The notes under the pieces were generated by a model. That model ran no database searches and was not told the origin of the DNA. It worked only from the letters and a program-made list of their open reading frames with translations. Of a stretch of 64,000 nt of DNA, positions 43,982-53,053 are shown piece after piece. Origin of the DNA: a virus; the IMG/VR virus record IMGVR_UViG_3300042389_000724, positions 31,390 to 95,389 of that record; one strand, written 5' to 3'. The position numbers and the translations under genes were made by a program. Position 1 is the stretch's first letter; each line of letters begins with the position of its first letter.

Positions 43982-45910
43982 ATGCCTAAAACACTGCTCA
44001 AGGTCGAGGTCGGAAGTGGTCGTGTGGTTGAGTCCACGCGGAACTACGATTTTTCTAATTTCATTCCAGAGAACACGGATCGCTTCAAGTATCTTGTGGT
44101 CGATGACGGAATCAGTTCTATTTCAATTGAAGCAGGTTTTCAGACGGGAGTGGGTACTGGATTTTCTAGCGTGGAAAACACAGGCGCACTGAATGCGGAC
44201 GGAACACCAAACCTCACACCAGTGGTGGAAAGCGTGTCCACAGAATCTACAGGTATTCCCATTCTGCTTCCAATTGCTGCTGTTTCAGAGCAAGTTTTGA
44301 GTGGAAGTGCATATGGTGTTTTTAACGCTAATGAAATCTGTTTTCAGTCAAACATCACACCTGAAGTATTCAACTTTTATGCAGTTAACGGAGTCACGGT
44401 TGCGGAGTACACACCCACGGTTGGTTCCATTGGTGCTAGCACAACAACCATTGCTGGACAGCGCGCACTAAAGTTCAAAGGAACTTATCAAGATATACCC
44501 TCTGTTCGCGCTGGTGGACTGAAAGTTCCAGGTGGATACTCTTTGTCTGCTTGTCCGTATCACCTTGTCAGCGGACACATCTATCTTGATCAGTCTTTGC
44601 CGTCGGCATATGATCCTGTTTTGTTTAGTCTGTGTCGCAGCATTACTGCTGGTTCCACTCAAGATTCGTATGCTATGGTGTACGAAAACGGATCAAGCCG
44701 CTTGAAGTTCAACTTCTCAACGAGCGGGGACAGCGCAACTGGATTTGTGAACAGCATGAATGCTTCTCCTGTTGGCATAACTCTGAACCAATGGCACCAT
44801 GTTGCTGCTGCATTTTATTATGATGGTGTGTCTGCTTCAGTTGCCACATATTTCAATGGATCACGGGTAGCAACCATTTCGGCAGCGAGCAGTGGATACC
44901 TTCGTTCGACTAATGAGCCGTTCTGCATGGGTTCCGACCAATACGGAAATCATCCTTGGCGGGGTTGGGTTGATGACTGGATCATCAGTGGAGGAAATAC
45001 CCTTGCTGCTCTTCGTGGGTTTACTCAAGGAACAGGAGCATCACTTCCTACCAGGCATCAGGAAGCAGGAGATTACACCGTTGCGTATTTGAGCATGGAC
45101 GGTCCAGCAGGAACATCTTTGGTTCCTTGTGATCGTGGTCGAAGAGTTGCTGCTTGTGTTGACGGATTTGATCGTTTTGGAAATCTGTATGTCTCTTCTG
45201 TGGAAGTAGATGATTTTTCAGTACACGGAATAACTCTGTTTGTCGGTGTCGGTGGTGGATATCAGGTAAGTGGAGTTTGCGGTGCTGCTAATGTGTTTGG
45301 GTACAATAGTGGGGCTTGTCTTGTTGTTTCTGCCGTGGAACAGAAATTAGGACTAACTCAAGAAAAGGCATACAGACAAAATTTGGCAGATCTGTCTTAC
45401 CATCTTGTTCTTGGACAAGCCGAAATGAAAGGCGAGCGTGGAGGAAGAACAGGGGATTTTGCTAATCTGATGGCTAAGTCTCTTTCAGACTTTAACGGGT
45501 ATACATTTACATTCAAGCCCTCTCAGGATCAGATCAATCAGATAAAGTATCTGTACGATGACATCACAATCAATGGCAGGACTGCTTCCTATTTCTTGGA
45601 AGACACAAGTGGAAATCTGTTTACATTCAGCACAGGAGGCATAAAAGCCCTGTACACAGACATTGTGGATTATCATGCGATTGCATTGTCATCGGCTAAT
45701 TCTCTGAAGACTAGAATTTCTGGAAGCACGCAATCTGCACAATTGAAGAGGATTGATGGAATTACCAACGAGCAGATGGTTTTTAAGTTGGCTGCTTTTG
45801 CTGAACAAAACTCTTCGGTATACATCTCTACTAAAAGCAAACTGACTGGTTCTTTTCTGGAGCCAGAAAAGGTTTCTTTGGAAGATATTACTGCTCCACC
45901 GAGAAAGTGA
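43982..45910 (+). CDS. Tail fibre/adhesin with LamG-like domain
   Basis: A 642-residue protein. Residues about 183-350 form a LamG/ConA-like domain: SGHIYLDQSLP, YAMVYENGSSRLKF, LNQWHHVAAAFYYDG, ATYFNGSRVATI and the closing WRGWVDDWIISGG. The N terminus (PKTLLKVEVGSGRVVESTRNYDF) is an attachment-like segment, and the C-terminal 180 residues are helical with a long charged region (LGLTQEKAYRQNLADLSYHL). GAGGA precedes the ATG. It is the last large adhesion gene before the neck cluster, at the T4 gp12/wac position. Confidence 0.78.
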   Translation: MPKTLLKVEVGSGRVVESTRNYDFSNFIPENTDRFKYLVVDDGISSISIEAGFQTGVGTGFSSVENTGALNADGTPNLTPVVESVSTESTGIPILLPIAAVSEQVLSGSAYGVFNANEICFQSNITPEVFNFYAVNGVTVAEYTPTVGSIGASTTTIAGQRALKFKGTYQDIPSVRAGGLKVPGGYSLSACPYHLVSGHIYLDQSLPSAYDPVLFSLCRSITAGSTQDSYAMVYENGSSRLKFNFSTSGDSATGFVNSMNASPVGITLNQWHHVAAAFYYDGVSASVATYFNGSRVATISAASSGYLRSTNEPFCMGSDQYGNHPWRGWVDDWIISGGNTLAALRGFTQGTGASLPTRHQEAGDYTVAYLSMDGPAGTSLVPCDRGRRVAACVDGFDRFGNLYVSSVEVDDFSVHGITLFVGVGGGYQVSGVCGAANVFGYNSGACLVVSAVEQKLGLTQEKAYRQNLADLSYHLVLGQAEMKGERGGRTGDFANLMAKSLSDFNGYTFTFKPSQDQINQIKYLYDDITINGRTASYFLEDTSGNLFTFSTGGIKALYTDIVDYHAIALSSANSLKTRISGSTQSAQLKRIDGITNEQMVFKLAAFAEQNSSVYISTKSKLTGSFLEPEKVSLEDITAPPRK

Positions 45911-45912
45911 TT

Positions 45913-46167
45913 ATGTCTAATCTTGTACATTATGGAAAAGAAGAGATTACACTTAATGATACAGACTATAGATTTTCTGATTTTTTGAAGTTAGATGGTG
46001 AGTATTGTGTTCCCTTTGGTTTCAATATTAGGGTGTATGAACGAGGAGTAGTTCACTACATTTCTGATGGATTCACCACCATTCATCTACCAAAGATTGA
46101 TTCATACTGTGACTCATTGTGTGCCAGAGAATCCGAACTTCGTAGGCTGATTCGCATCGACTCTTGA
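45913..46167 (+). CDS. Small conserved-type protein, unknown function
   Basis: An 84-residue protein from the ATG at 45913; a GTG at 45907 overlapping the previous stop is a less likely start. It has alternating strands (LVHYGKEEITLNDTDYRFSDFL, VYERGVVHYISDGFTTIHL) and a helical C terminus with two cysteines. It lies between the LamG adhesin and the neck operon, before the gp13 late promoter. No family is recognised. Confidence 0.65.
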   Translation: MSNLVHYGKEEITLNDTDYRFSDFLKLDGEYCVPFGFNIRVYERGVVHYISDGFTTIHLPKIDSYCDSLCARESELRRLIRIDS

Positions 46168-46185
46168 ACTGCATTCTGCCTCCAA

Positions 46186-46193
46186 GATAAATA
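46186..46193 (+). promoter_or_regulatory. T4-like late promoter octamer GATAAATA (gp13 operon)
   Basis: GATAAATA, followed by C-T-T, differs from the T4 octamer only in its first base, lies between two genes, and ends 18 bases before the gp13 ATG. It probably serves the gp13-gp17 operon. Confidence 0.68.
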
Positions 46194-46211
46194 CTTCAAA
46201 AGGAGACAGGA

Positions 46212-46976
46212 ATGGCAAAGCCACGGTCAAGACAAGAATTCAAGGAATACTGCTTACGCGCACTAGGTGCGCCAGTTATCGAAATCAATGTTGATGATTC
46301 CCAAGTTGAAGACCGTATAGATCAGGCTCTACAGTACTTTGCTGATTGGAATTCCAATGGCGCACAGCGTGCATATTGGAAGTATCAGGTAACCGCTCAG
46401 GACATAGCAAACAAGTACATCAATACAGACACACTCAGTCCTGGTGGCTCGGATATTCTCACAGTCAGTCGTGTTTTTCAGATTGGTTTCAATCTTCAGG
46501 TCAACAATATTTTCAATGTTCGATATCAGATGGCATTGAACGACTTCTACGGTCTTCGTACAGGTCAGATGAATTTGAACTACTTTGTTTCCACCATGCA
46601 GTACATAGAGATGCTACAGCAATTGCTGGATCCAGAGAAACAGGTTCGATTCAACAAGTACAACAACAAGTTGCAGATTGATATGAACTGGGAAGATTTT
46701 GCGCCAGATCAGTATCTTCTGATTGAAGGATACGCTATTGTGGATCCAGAGACATACAGTGAGGCATGGAACGATCCCATGTTGAAAAAGTATGCCACGG
46801 CACTGATCAAGCAGCAGTGGGGTGCAAACCTGTCCAAGTTTGAAGGCATTCCCATGCCAGGCAACATTACATTCAATGGACAGAGGCTGTACGAGGAAGC
46901 CACGACAGCAATACAGAACATTGAAGAAGAGGTTCTGCTGAAGTATCAAGAGCCGCCCGACTTCATCACAGGATAA
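46212..46976 (+). CDS. 13: gp13-like neck protein
   Basis: A 254-residue protein, somewhat shorter than T4 gp13 (309). Recognised features are SRQEFKEYCLRALGAPVIEINVD at the start, VEDRIDQALQYFADWNSNG, YWKYQVTAQDI and the FQIGFNLQVNNIFNVRYQ segment, plus a C-terminal KYATALIKQQWGANLSKFEGI. gp13 forms the neck ring that seals packaged heads and joins tails. AAGGAG lies eight bases before the ATG. It starts a compact neck and packaging operon. Confidence 0.95.
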   Translation: MAKPRSRQEFKEYCLRALGAPVIEINVDDSQVEDRIDQALQYFADWNSNGAQRAYWKYQVTAQDIANKYINTDTLSPGGSDILTVSRVFQIGFNLQVNNIFNVRYQMALNDFYGLRTGQMNLNYFVSTMQYIEMLQQLLDPEKQVRFNKYNNKLQIDMNWEDFAPDQYLLIEGYAIVDPETYSEAWNDPMLKKYATALIKQQWGANLSKFEGIPMPGNITFNGQRLYEEATTAIQNIEEEVLLKYQEPPDFITG

Positions 46977-46978
46977 AC

Positions 46979-47863
46979 ATGACAGTCAACCCTTACTTTC
47001 GTAGGAATAAAAAAGGCGAGCAATCGCTCATTGAATCACTCACGACCGAGGCGATCAAGATCCACGGTCATGAGATGGTTTACATTCCGCGAGAGAAGGT
47101 CACAGAAGACCTGATTCTTGGTGAAGAGGTATCGGAGTTCTTGGATGCGAACCGTATAGAGATGTACCTTGAGAACGCCGATGGATTTGAAGGCGATTCC
47201 GAGATGTCGCGGTTCGGTCTTGATGTGAAGGATTCCGCCACATTCATTGTGTCCCGCAAGCGATTCATGGATGTGATGGGACACCACCCCGAGATTCAGA
47301 AGAATGGTCGCCCCCGCGAAGGCGACATCATCTATTTTGACTATCCGTACACCATGTTTGAGATCAAGTTCGTGAAGCACGACAATCCGTTCTATCCAGG
47401 CGGTGATCGGTATTCGTTCAAGTTGAGTTGTGAAGCCTTCAAGTATTCCAGTGAGAAGATAGACACTGGCGAGTCTCAATTGGATGCGGTCATGAACATT
47501 GCATCGGATTACCTGATCGGCATCACGCTTGGCAGCGGCTCGGGAACATACACTTTGGGAGAAGAGGTCTACACGGGAACCACCGCAGACAAGCACGCCT
47601 ACGGGCGCGTCAACGAGTACACCGCTCCCATCATTGGTTCCAAGTCTGTGCGAATCAATACTGAGGAAGGTGTGTTTGAGGTGGGTGACATCCTTGTTGG
47701 ACTTGTCAGTGGTGCGTCTTACGCGATTGCTGGAATTTACGAAACAACTATTCGTGCCACGCATCAGCAGCAGCAGGACAACGAGCAACTGGAACTGGAG
47801 CAGAAGCGTGACAGCATCTTTGATTTCACCGAGCGTGATCCGTTCTCGGAGGGCGAATACTAA
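46979..47863 (+). CDS. 14: gp14-like neck protein
   Basis: A 294-residue protein with the gp14 start NPYFRRNKKGEQSLIESLTTEAIKIHGHEMVYIPRE and the following LGEEVSEFLDANRIEMYLEN, GFEGDSEMSRFG and YPYTMFEIKFVKHDNPFYPGG segments. In T4 it forms the neck with gp13 above the tail terminator. The C-terminal EQKRDSIFDFTERDPFSEGEY tail is family-like. It begins two bases after gp13 and overlaps gp15 in TAATG. Codon use here is more GC-rich than in the fibre genes, as through gp23. Confidence 0.95.
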   Translation: MTVNPYFRRNKKGEQSLIESLTTEAIKIHGHEMVYIPREKVTEDLILGEEVSEFLDANRIEMYLENADGFEGDSEMSRFGLDVKDSATFIVSRKRFMDVMGHHPEIQKNGRPREGDIIYFDYPYTMFEIKFVKHDNPFYPGGDRYSFKLSCEAFKYSSEKIDTGESQLDAVMNIASDYLIGITLGSGSGTYTLGEEVYTGTTADKHAYGRVNEYTAPIIGSKSVRINTEEGVFEVGDILVGLVSGASYAIAGIYETTIRATHQQQQDNEQLELEQKRDSIFDFTERDPFSEGEY

Positions 47864-48735
47864 TGTTCACAAACTTCTATAACGGTTCTATTCGCCGCAT
47901 GGTGGTTGCCTTCGGCTCCCTGTTCAATCAGATTTACATTGACAAGGCAGAGAGCAGTGGCACAAAGACCATGCTTGTGCCTATTTCGTATGCACCAAAG
48001 GAAAAGTACAAAGTTCGTCTCGCTGGCGATCCTTCGTTTCAAAATCCCAATCAGATCGTGCTGCCACGCATGGCGTTTGAGATAACTGGATATGTGTACG
48101 ATTCTGCTAGAAAGCGAAATAGTGTTTCGAAGAATGTGCTGCGACCGTCTGTGGAGAATCCTTCGGGGGTGGATTACACTTTTTCGGAAGTTCCATACAA
48201 CATAGATTTCGCTCTGTACATTTATGTTCGAAACATGGAAGACGGATTGCGAATCGTTGAGCAGATACTTCCTTTCTTCTCTCCTGAGTTTGTGGTTACT
48301 GTCAACTTTGACGATGTAAACAAAAAGATAGATGTTCCCATCTACTTGAATTCTGTTTCTTCCGAAGAAGACTATGAGGGAGATTTTGAGACTCGCCGCT
48401 CCATTATCTTTACTCTGAACTTCACGATGAAGACATATCTGTTTGGAGCAAAGAAGAACTACAAAGAAATTCGTGTGGTTCAAGCAGGGCTATGGAACTC
48501 TGATGTGTTCAATGATGATTTCGTTGGAGGTATTACCTACTATCCAGGAAGCACAACAGATGTTCCGAATTATGGAAATGTGATTACTGGTATTTCTGGA
48601 CCGAGCGGGGCTAGTTCTAATCTGAACAACTATAGCCCGTATGCCAAGGTGTATCAGAACGACCCTGGTGCGGGAGGCTCTACATACTCGGCAGGAATGA
48701 TTTCTGGTGGTATAACGGTCGATTGGGATATTTGA
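47863..48735 (+). CDS. 15: gp15-like tail terminator / sheath stabiliser
   Basis: A 290-residue protein. The family pattern includes FYNGSIRRMVVAFGSLFNQIYI, MLVPISYAPKEKYKVRLAGDP, LPRMAFEITGYVYDSARK and VDYTFSEVPYNIDFALYIYVRNMEDGLRIVEQILPFFSPEF. gp15 caps the tail as a hexamer and connects it to the neck. The last 65 residues are Gly/Ser-rich, a likely flexible addition. It overlaps gp14 and is ten bases before gp16. Confidence 0.95.
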   Translation: MFTNFYNGSIRRMVVAFGSLFNQIYIDKAESSGTKTMLVPISYAPKEKYKVRLAGDPSFQNPNQIVLPRMAFEITGYVYDSARKRNSVSKNVLRPSVENPSGVDYTFSEVPYNIDFALYIYVRNMEDGLRIVEQILPFFSPEFVVTVNFDDVNKKIDVPIYLNSVSSEEDYEGDFETRRSIIFTLNFTMKTYLFGAKKNYKEIRVVQAGLWNSDVFNDDFVGGITYYPGSTTDVPNYGNVITGISGPSGASSNLNNYSPYAKVYQNDPGAGGSTYSAGMISGGITVDWDI

Positions 48736-48745
48736 GGAGTAGACC

Positions 48746-49240
48746 ATGAGCGGATTTGAAAATTTAGAAAAGGCTTTGGGAGCAGAGCCTAATAAGCCTG
48801 TCATTCCACCAAATGCAATAGTGGTTTCTGTAGATCCGATTCCGCTTACAGATGAAAAACTTGAGAAGGATCTCAAAACTGACTATGAGGTAGTCAGAGA
48901 AAATCTCAAAGAACTAGTGGACATGGGCAAGAACGCACTGGATGGTGTGATTCAGGTGGCACAAGAAGGCGATCAGCCCCGTGCTTATGAAGTGGTTGCA
49001 CAGATGATCAAGACTCTCTCTGAAACCAACCGCGAACTCATGGATCTCCACAATCGCGTGAAGACCATTCGCAAGATTGACCAAAGCGTTACAAACAACA
49101 CAACAACGAATCAGTCCATCTATGTGGGTTCCACGAAGGAACTACAGGATATCATCAACTCTGCCCGTTCTTCTACGAAGGCGTTTGACAATCGCCCCGA
49201 TGTTCGTGATGTGATCCAAGGTGACAAGAACAATGAGTAA
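48746..49240 (+). CDS. 16: gp16-like small terminase subunit
   Basis: A 164-residue protein, the same length as T4 gp16. It has the long central helices typical of the family (LEKDLKTDYEVVRENLKELVDMGKNALDG, PRAYEVVAQMIKTLSETNRELMDLHNRVK), which form a coiled-coil ring, then an NNTTTNQ linker and a C-terminal STKELQDIIN. It recognises DNA and regulates the large subunit. GAGGAG precedes the ATG. It overlaps the gp17 start by eight bases. Confidence 0.93.
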   Translation: MSGFENLEKALGAEPNKPVIPPNAIVVSVDPIPLTDEKLEKDLKTDYEVVRENLKELVDMGKNALDGVIQVAQEGDQPRAYEVVAQMIKTLSETNRELMDLHNRVKTIRKIDQSVTNNTTTNQSIYVGSTKELQDIINSARSSTKAFDNRPDVRDVIQGDKNNE

Positions 49241-50903
49241 GAAAAGCACCAAGTACCTCGGCAACTCCAATCTCAAGGCAGCAGGCGTAAATGTAAACTT
49301 CTCTCCCGAACAGATTGAAGAATACATCAAGTGCGCCCAAGATCCGCTGTACTTCATCAAGAACTATGTGAAGATCGTGTCCCTTGACAAGGGCTTGGTG
49401 CCATTTGAGCCGTATGACTATCAGGAAAACATGATCCGCACCATTCACGAAAACCGCTTCGTGATCGGCAAACTGCCCCGCCAGACAGGTAAATCCACCA
49501 CGATCATCGCGTATCTGCTCCACTATGTGCTGTTCAATCAGAGTATGAGCGTTGCGATTCTTGCGAACAAACTGAACACAGCCCGCGAACTGCTTGGGCG
49601 ATTGCAGTTGGCATACGAGTATCTGCCCATGTGGTTGCAGCAGGGGGTGGTGGAGTGGAACAAGGGTTCCATTGTGTTGGAGAACGGCTCCAAGATTCTT
49701 GCCTCTGCCACATCATCGTCTGCGGTGCGTGGTGGATCGTTCAACTACATCTTCCTTGACGAGTTTGCGTATGTGCCGCAGAATGTCGCGGAAGAGTTCT
49801 TCTCGTCCGTGTACCCCACGATCACCAGTGGTCAAAGCACGAAGGTCACGATCATTTCAACGCCCAAGGGCTTGAATATGTTCTACCGCTTCTGGGTGAA
49901 TGCGAACAAGAAGCCAGGTGAAGAGGGCAAGAACGAGTATGTGCCGATGGAGGTGCATTGGAGCGATGTGCCTGGTCGTGACGACAAGTGGAAGGCACAG
50001 ACCATCGCCAACACCTCCGAGGAGCAGTTCCGCACCGAGTTTGAGTGCGAGTTCCTTGGCTCCATGCACACCCTTGTGCATCCTGAAAAACTTAAGTGCA
50101 TGGTGTACCGCACTCCCGAGTATTGGAACGGAGAGGGTCTGCGTGTGTATCAGAAGCCTGTTCCCGACCACAAATATGTGATTGTGGTTGACACAGCCCG
50201 TGGACAGGGACTGGACTATCACGCATTCTCGGTGGTGGATGTCACATCCATACCGTATCGGGTGGTGGCTACATTTAGAAATAATGAGATGCCGCCCATG
50301 TTGTATCCCAATGCCATCTACCCCATCTGCCGACAGTACAACAATGCGTACTGTCTGGTGGAGGTGAACGACATCGGGGGTCAGGTAGCCGACATTCTGC
50401 ACGATGAACTGGAGTATGACAACATCATCTATGTGTCCACTCAAGGACGCAAGGGACAGATAGTGAACGGCGGATTCGGCGGCAAGGGTGGAGCCATGAA
50501 GGGCGTGAAGACCTCTACTGCGGTGAAGCGCATCGGCTGCTCCATCCTGAAGAGCCTCATAGAAGACACCAAACTCATCGTAGAAGACTTCAACACGGTG
50601 GACGAGTTCTGCTCCTTTGTAGCCAAGGGTGACTCGTTTGAGGCAGAAGAAACCCACCATGACGATCTGGTGATGACTCTGGTGCTGTTTTCGTGGCTTA
50701 CCACACAGGCATATTTCAAATCTATCACAGGCAGCGACATCCGCAAAGACCTGTACGAGGAGCAAATGAAGAATTTGGAAGAAGAGATGACCCCCTTTGG
50801 ATTCGTGAATGACGGAAACGAGTACGAATCTTATACCGACAGGAGCGGAACCGCATGGAAAACGGGAAAGGGCGAAAACCTAGATATGGGGTGGAGTTTT
50901 TAA
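49233..50903 (+). CDS. 17: gp17-like large terminase (packaging ATPase and nuclease)
   Basis: 556 residues from the ATG at 49233; an upstream GTG is less likely. Walker A is GKLPRQTGKST at about 79-89, Walker B YIFLDEFAY at 172-180 with the catalytic Glu, and the coupling motif IISTPKG at about 208-213. The nuclease domain has IVVDTARG with the first Asp near 320, VEVNDIGGQ, and HHDDLVM near the end. It pumps DNA into proheads and cuts concatemers. T4 gp17 has about 610 residues. No intron or intein interrupts it. Confidence 0.97.
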   Translation: MSKKSTKYLGNSNLKAAGVNVNFSPEQIEEYIKCAQDPLYFIKNYVKIVSLDKGLVPFEPYDYQENMIRTIHENRFVIGKLPRQTGKSTTIIAYLLHYVLFNQSMSVAILANKLNTARELLGRLQLAYEYLPMWLQQGVVEWNKGSIVLENGSKILASATSSSAVRGGSFNYIFLDEFAYVPQNVAEEFFSSVYPTITSGQSTKVTIISTPKGLNMFYRFWVNANKKPGEEGKNEYVPMEVHWSDVPGRDDKWKAQTIANTSEEQFRTEFECEFLGSMHTLVHPEKLKCMVYRTPEYWNGEGLRVYQKPVPDHKYVIVVDTARGQGLDYHAFSVVDVTSIPYRVVATFRNNEMPPMLYPNAIYPICRQYNNAYCLVEVNDIGGQVADILHDELEYDNIIYVSTQGRKGQIVNGGFGGKGGAMKGVKTSTAVKRIGCSILKSLIEDTKLIVEDFNTVDEFCSFVAKGDSFEAEETHHDDLVMTLVLFSWLTTQAYFKSITGSDIRKDLYEEQMKNLEEEMTPFGFVNDGNEYESYTDRSGTAWKTGKGENLDMGWSF

Positions 50904-50988
50904 TCCATTCGTGAACCCTTCAAAATAATACATACACAGAGAAGCGCAGTCATACAGGCATTGACTTCTTCACGAAGGAGAGACAAAA

Positions 50989-53025
50989 ATGGCATTTAGA
51001 GTAAGCCCAGGCGTAAGCATCAAAGAAGTAGATCTGACCACAATCGTCCCTGCTGTAGCCACAACTCCAGGCGGGTTTGCTGGCTATTTCCATTGGGGAC
51101 CAGTGGAGCAAATGGTGACTGTCACCAATGAAAAAGAATTGGCTGACATCTTTGGCAAGCCAACCAACACCAACTTTGTAGATTTCTACACTCCAGCAAA
51201 CTTCCTGTCCTACGGGAACAACTGCCAAGTCGTTCGTGTTGTCGGTTCCACTGCTGCAAACTCTCAGGCAACAAAAGCAGGAGTGACTGCTTATCTTTCC
51301 GTTACTTTCAACAACGAAGTTCAGTTCAACCAAGTTAATTCTAGTTACACCGATGCACAGTTTGCAGGAAAATATCCTGGAGTCAAGGGTAATTCCATCA
51401 AGGTTGTTCTTACAACAGGAACTGGAATTTGTGGTGGGCAGACTCTCGCGGCTGCTGCTCCGCTTGGAGCAACATTCATTAATATGCAACTCGGTAGTGC
51501 ATCAGATGTTCGCTATCTGGCTGTTGGTGATGACATCATTTTCCACGATGGAACCACGGTAACAATTAATGGTGTTCAGAAAGCAAATTCTGGTGCAACT
51601 CCCACTGCAACTGTGCAGCCAGTGTTCGGAGATTTCTTTGGTGTTACGAGTGGAATGACTGGCGTTGGATCGGGAACTTCTGCGCTTCGTCTGGTTATTG
51701 ATGGTTATCTTCCAGTTGCTCAAGCAGTCGGAATGACATTCTCCATCAAGAGCCGTTACGCCAAACTCGTTTCTACGAACTCTCAGACAACCGCAAATGT
51801 TGCTGACAGCGGCGGTGCGAATGATCTGATCAATGTGCTTGTTCTTGACCGAGACGGGTCTTGGACTGGAACACAGAACCAAGTTCTTGAAAAGTTTGAA
51901 GCCCTGTCTCGTGCAACAGATGCAACGAAGACCGATGGTGGAAGTAATTACTATAGAACAGTTCTGAACGAGCAGTCCGATTATGTTTGGGCTGTTAGTG
52001 CCGATGTGAACAACAACACTGCTGGAAATAAGACCAAGACAGATTGGACTTTGCCAGGAATCGGACTATCGACTACTTCGGCAGTTGGTCACCTTGTGTC
52101 TAGCATTGGCTTGACTGGTGGTGCAGATGCGGCTCCAGACAACGCTCGCCGTTGGCAGAAAGGTTGGAGTATGTTTGCTGATTCTGACGGAGTAGATGTT
52201 TCTCTTCTTCCGCTCGGTGATGCAGACGAAGTTCTTTCGGCTCTCGTCATTCAGAATGTGTGCGAACGCCGTCTTGACTGCATGGCATTTGCTTCTCCCA
52301 AGAAGACAAATGTTGAAAACAAGATGCCGTATGAAGCACTGAACGAGATCAAGAACTATCGCAACAACAGTCTGAACATCAACTCGTCCTACGCAGTTCT
52401 TGACAGCGGTTGGAAGTATCAGTTGGACACATACAACAACATCGTTCGCGCTCTGCCTCTGAACGGAGACATTGCTGGTCTGGTTGCTCGCACAGAGTTT
52501 ACCAATGACGCTTGGTTCTCGCCTGCGGGATACAATCGTGGTCAGATCAAGAATGTTGTCAAACTTCTGTACAATCCCTCGGCAGAGGCTCACCGTGACG
52601 AACTGTATACTGCTCAGGTAAATCCAGTGGTATCTTTCCCAGGTGACGGAGTAATCCTGTTTGGTGACAAGACCATGCAGACTCGTCCGAGTTCGTTTGA
52701 CCGCATCAATGTTCGTCGTCTGTTCATCGTGCTTGAGAAGGCGATTGCAACAGCCGCCAAGTTCTTCTTGTTCGAGCAGAACGATGCGTTCACTCGCGCT
52801 CAGTTCAAGAACCTTGTTGTTCCGTTCCTCAAGACGGTTCAACAGCGTAGAGGCATCACTGACTTCAAGGTGGTGTGCGACGAAACCAACAACACAGGTG
52901 AAGTAATTGATCGCAACGAGTTTGTGGCGGATATCTTTGTGAAGCCCACTCGCAGCATCAACTTCATCCAGTTGAACTTTGTTGCCACAAAGACAGGCGT
53001 AAACTTCAGCGAAGTCGGTGGCTGA
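50989..53025 (+). CDS. 18: gp18-like tail sheath protein
   Basis: A 678-residue protein near T4 gp18 (659). The start FRVSPGVSIKEVDLTTIVPAVATTPGGFAGYFHWGPV is the standard sheath signature. The C-terminal domain has FTNDAWFSPAGYNRGQIKNVV, VNPVVSFPGDGVILFGDKTMQ, FDRINVRRLFIVLEKAI and VVCDETNNTGEVIDRNEF, which form the conserved contractile lattice. AAGGAG lies before the ATG. An 85-base leader after gp17 holds an AT-rich CAAAATAATA stretch and an inverted repeat that reaches the ribosome site. Confidence 0.97.
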   Translation: MAFRVSPGVSIKEVDLTTIVPAVATTPGGFAGYFHWGPVEQMVTVTNEKELADIFGKPTNTNFVDFYTPANFLSYGNNCQVVRVVGSTAANSQATKAGVTAYLSVTFNNEVQFNQVNSSYTDAQFAGKYPGVKGNSIKVVLTTGTGICGGQTLAAAAPLGATFINMQLGSASDVRYLAVGDDIIFHDGTTVTINGVQKANSGATPTATVQPVFGDFFGVTSGMTGVGSGTSALRLVIDGYLPVAQAVGMTFSIKSRYAKLVSTNSQTTANVADSGGANDLINVLVLDRDGSWTGTQNQVLEKFEALSRATDATKTDGGSNYYRTVLNEQSDYVWAVSADVNNNTAGNKTKTDWTLPGIGLSTTSAVGHLVSSIGLTGGADAAPDNARRWQKGWSMFADSDGVDVSLLPLGDADEVLSALVIQNVCERRLDCMAFASPKKTNVENKMPYEALNEIKNYRNNSLNINSSYAVLDSGWKYQLDTYNNIVRALPLNGDIAGLVARTEFTNDAWFSPAGYNRGQIKNVVKLLYNPSAEAHRDELYTAQVNPVVSFPGDGVILFGDKTMQTRPSSFDRINVRRLFIVLEKAIATAAKFFLFEQNDAFTRAQFKNLVVPFLKTVQQRRGITDFKVVCDETNNTGEVIDRNEFVADIFVKPTRSINFIQLNFVATKTGVNFSEVGG

Positions 53026-53028
53026 TCG

Positions 53029-53036
53029 TCTAAATA
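53029..53036 (+). promoter_or_regulatory. T4-like late promoter octamer TCTAAATA (gp19)
   Basis: TCTAAATA lies in the 28-base gap between gp18 and gp19 and ends 17 bases before the gp19 ATG, with AAGGAG between. It would allow extra tail-tube synthesis. Confidence 0.5.
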
Positions 53037-53053
53037 AGACTAAGGAGTAATCC

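Noticed and set aside
49857-50765. 302-codon minus-strand frame across gp17
   Set aside because: Antisense shadow of the terminase; no ribosome site or family features.
49233-50903. Intron or homing endonuclease in terminase or capsid genes
   Set aside because: gp17 and gp23 read through without interruption and no GIY-YIG or HNH motif was seen in the window.
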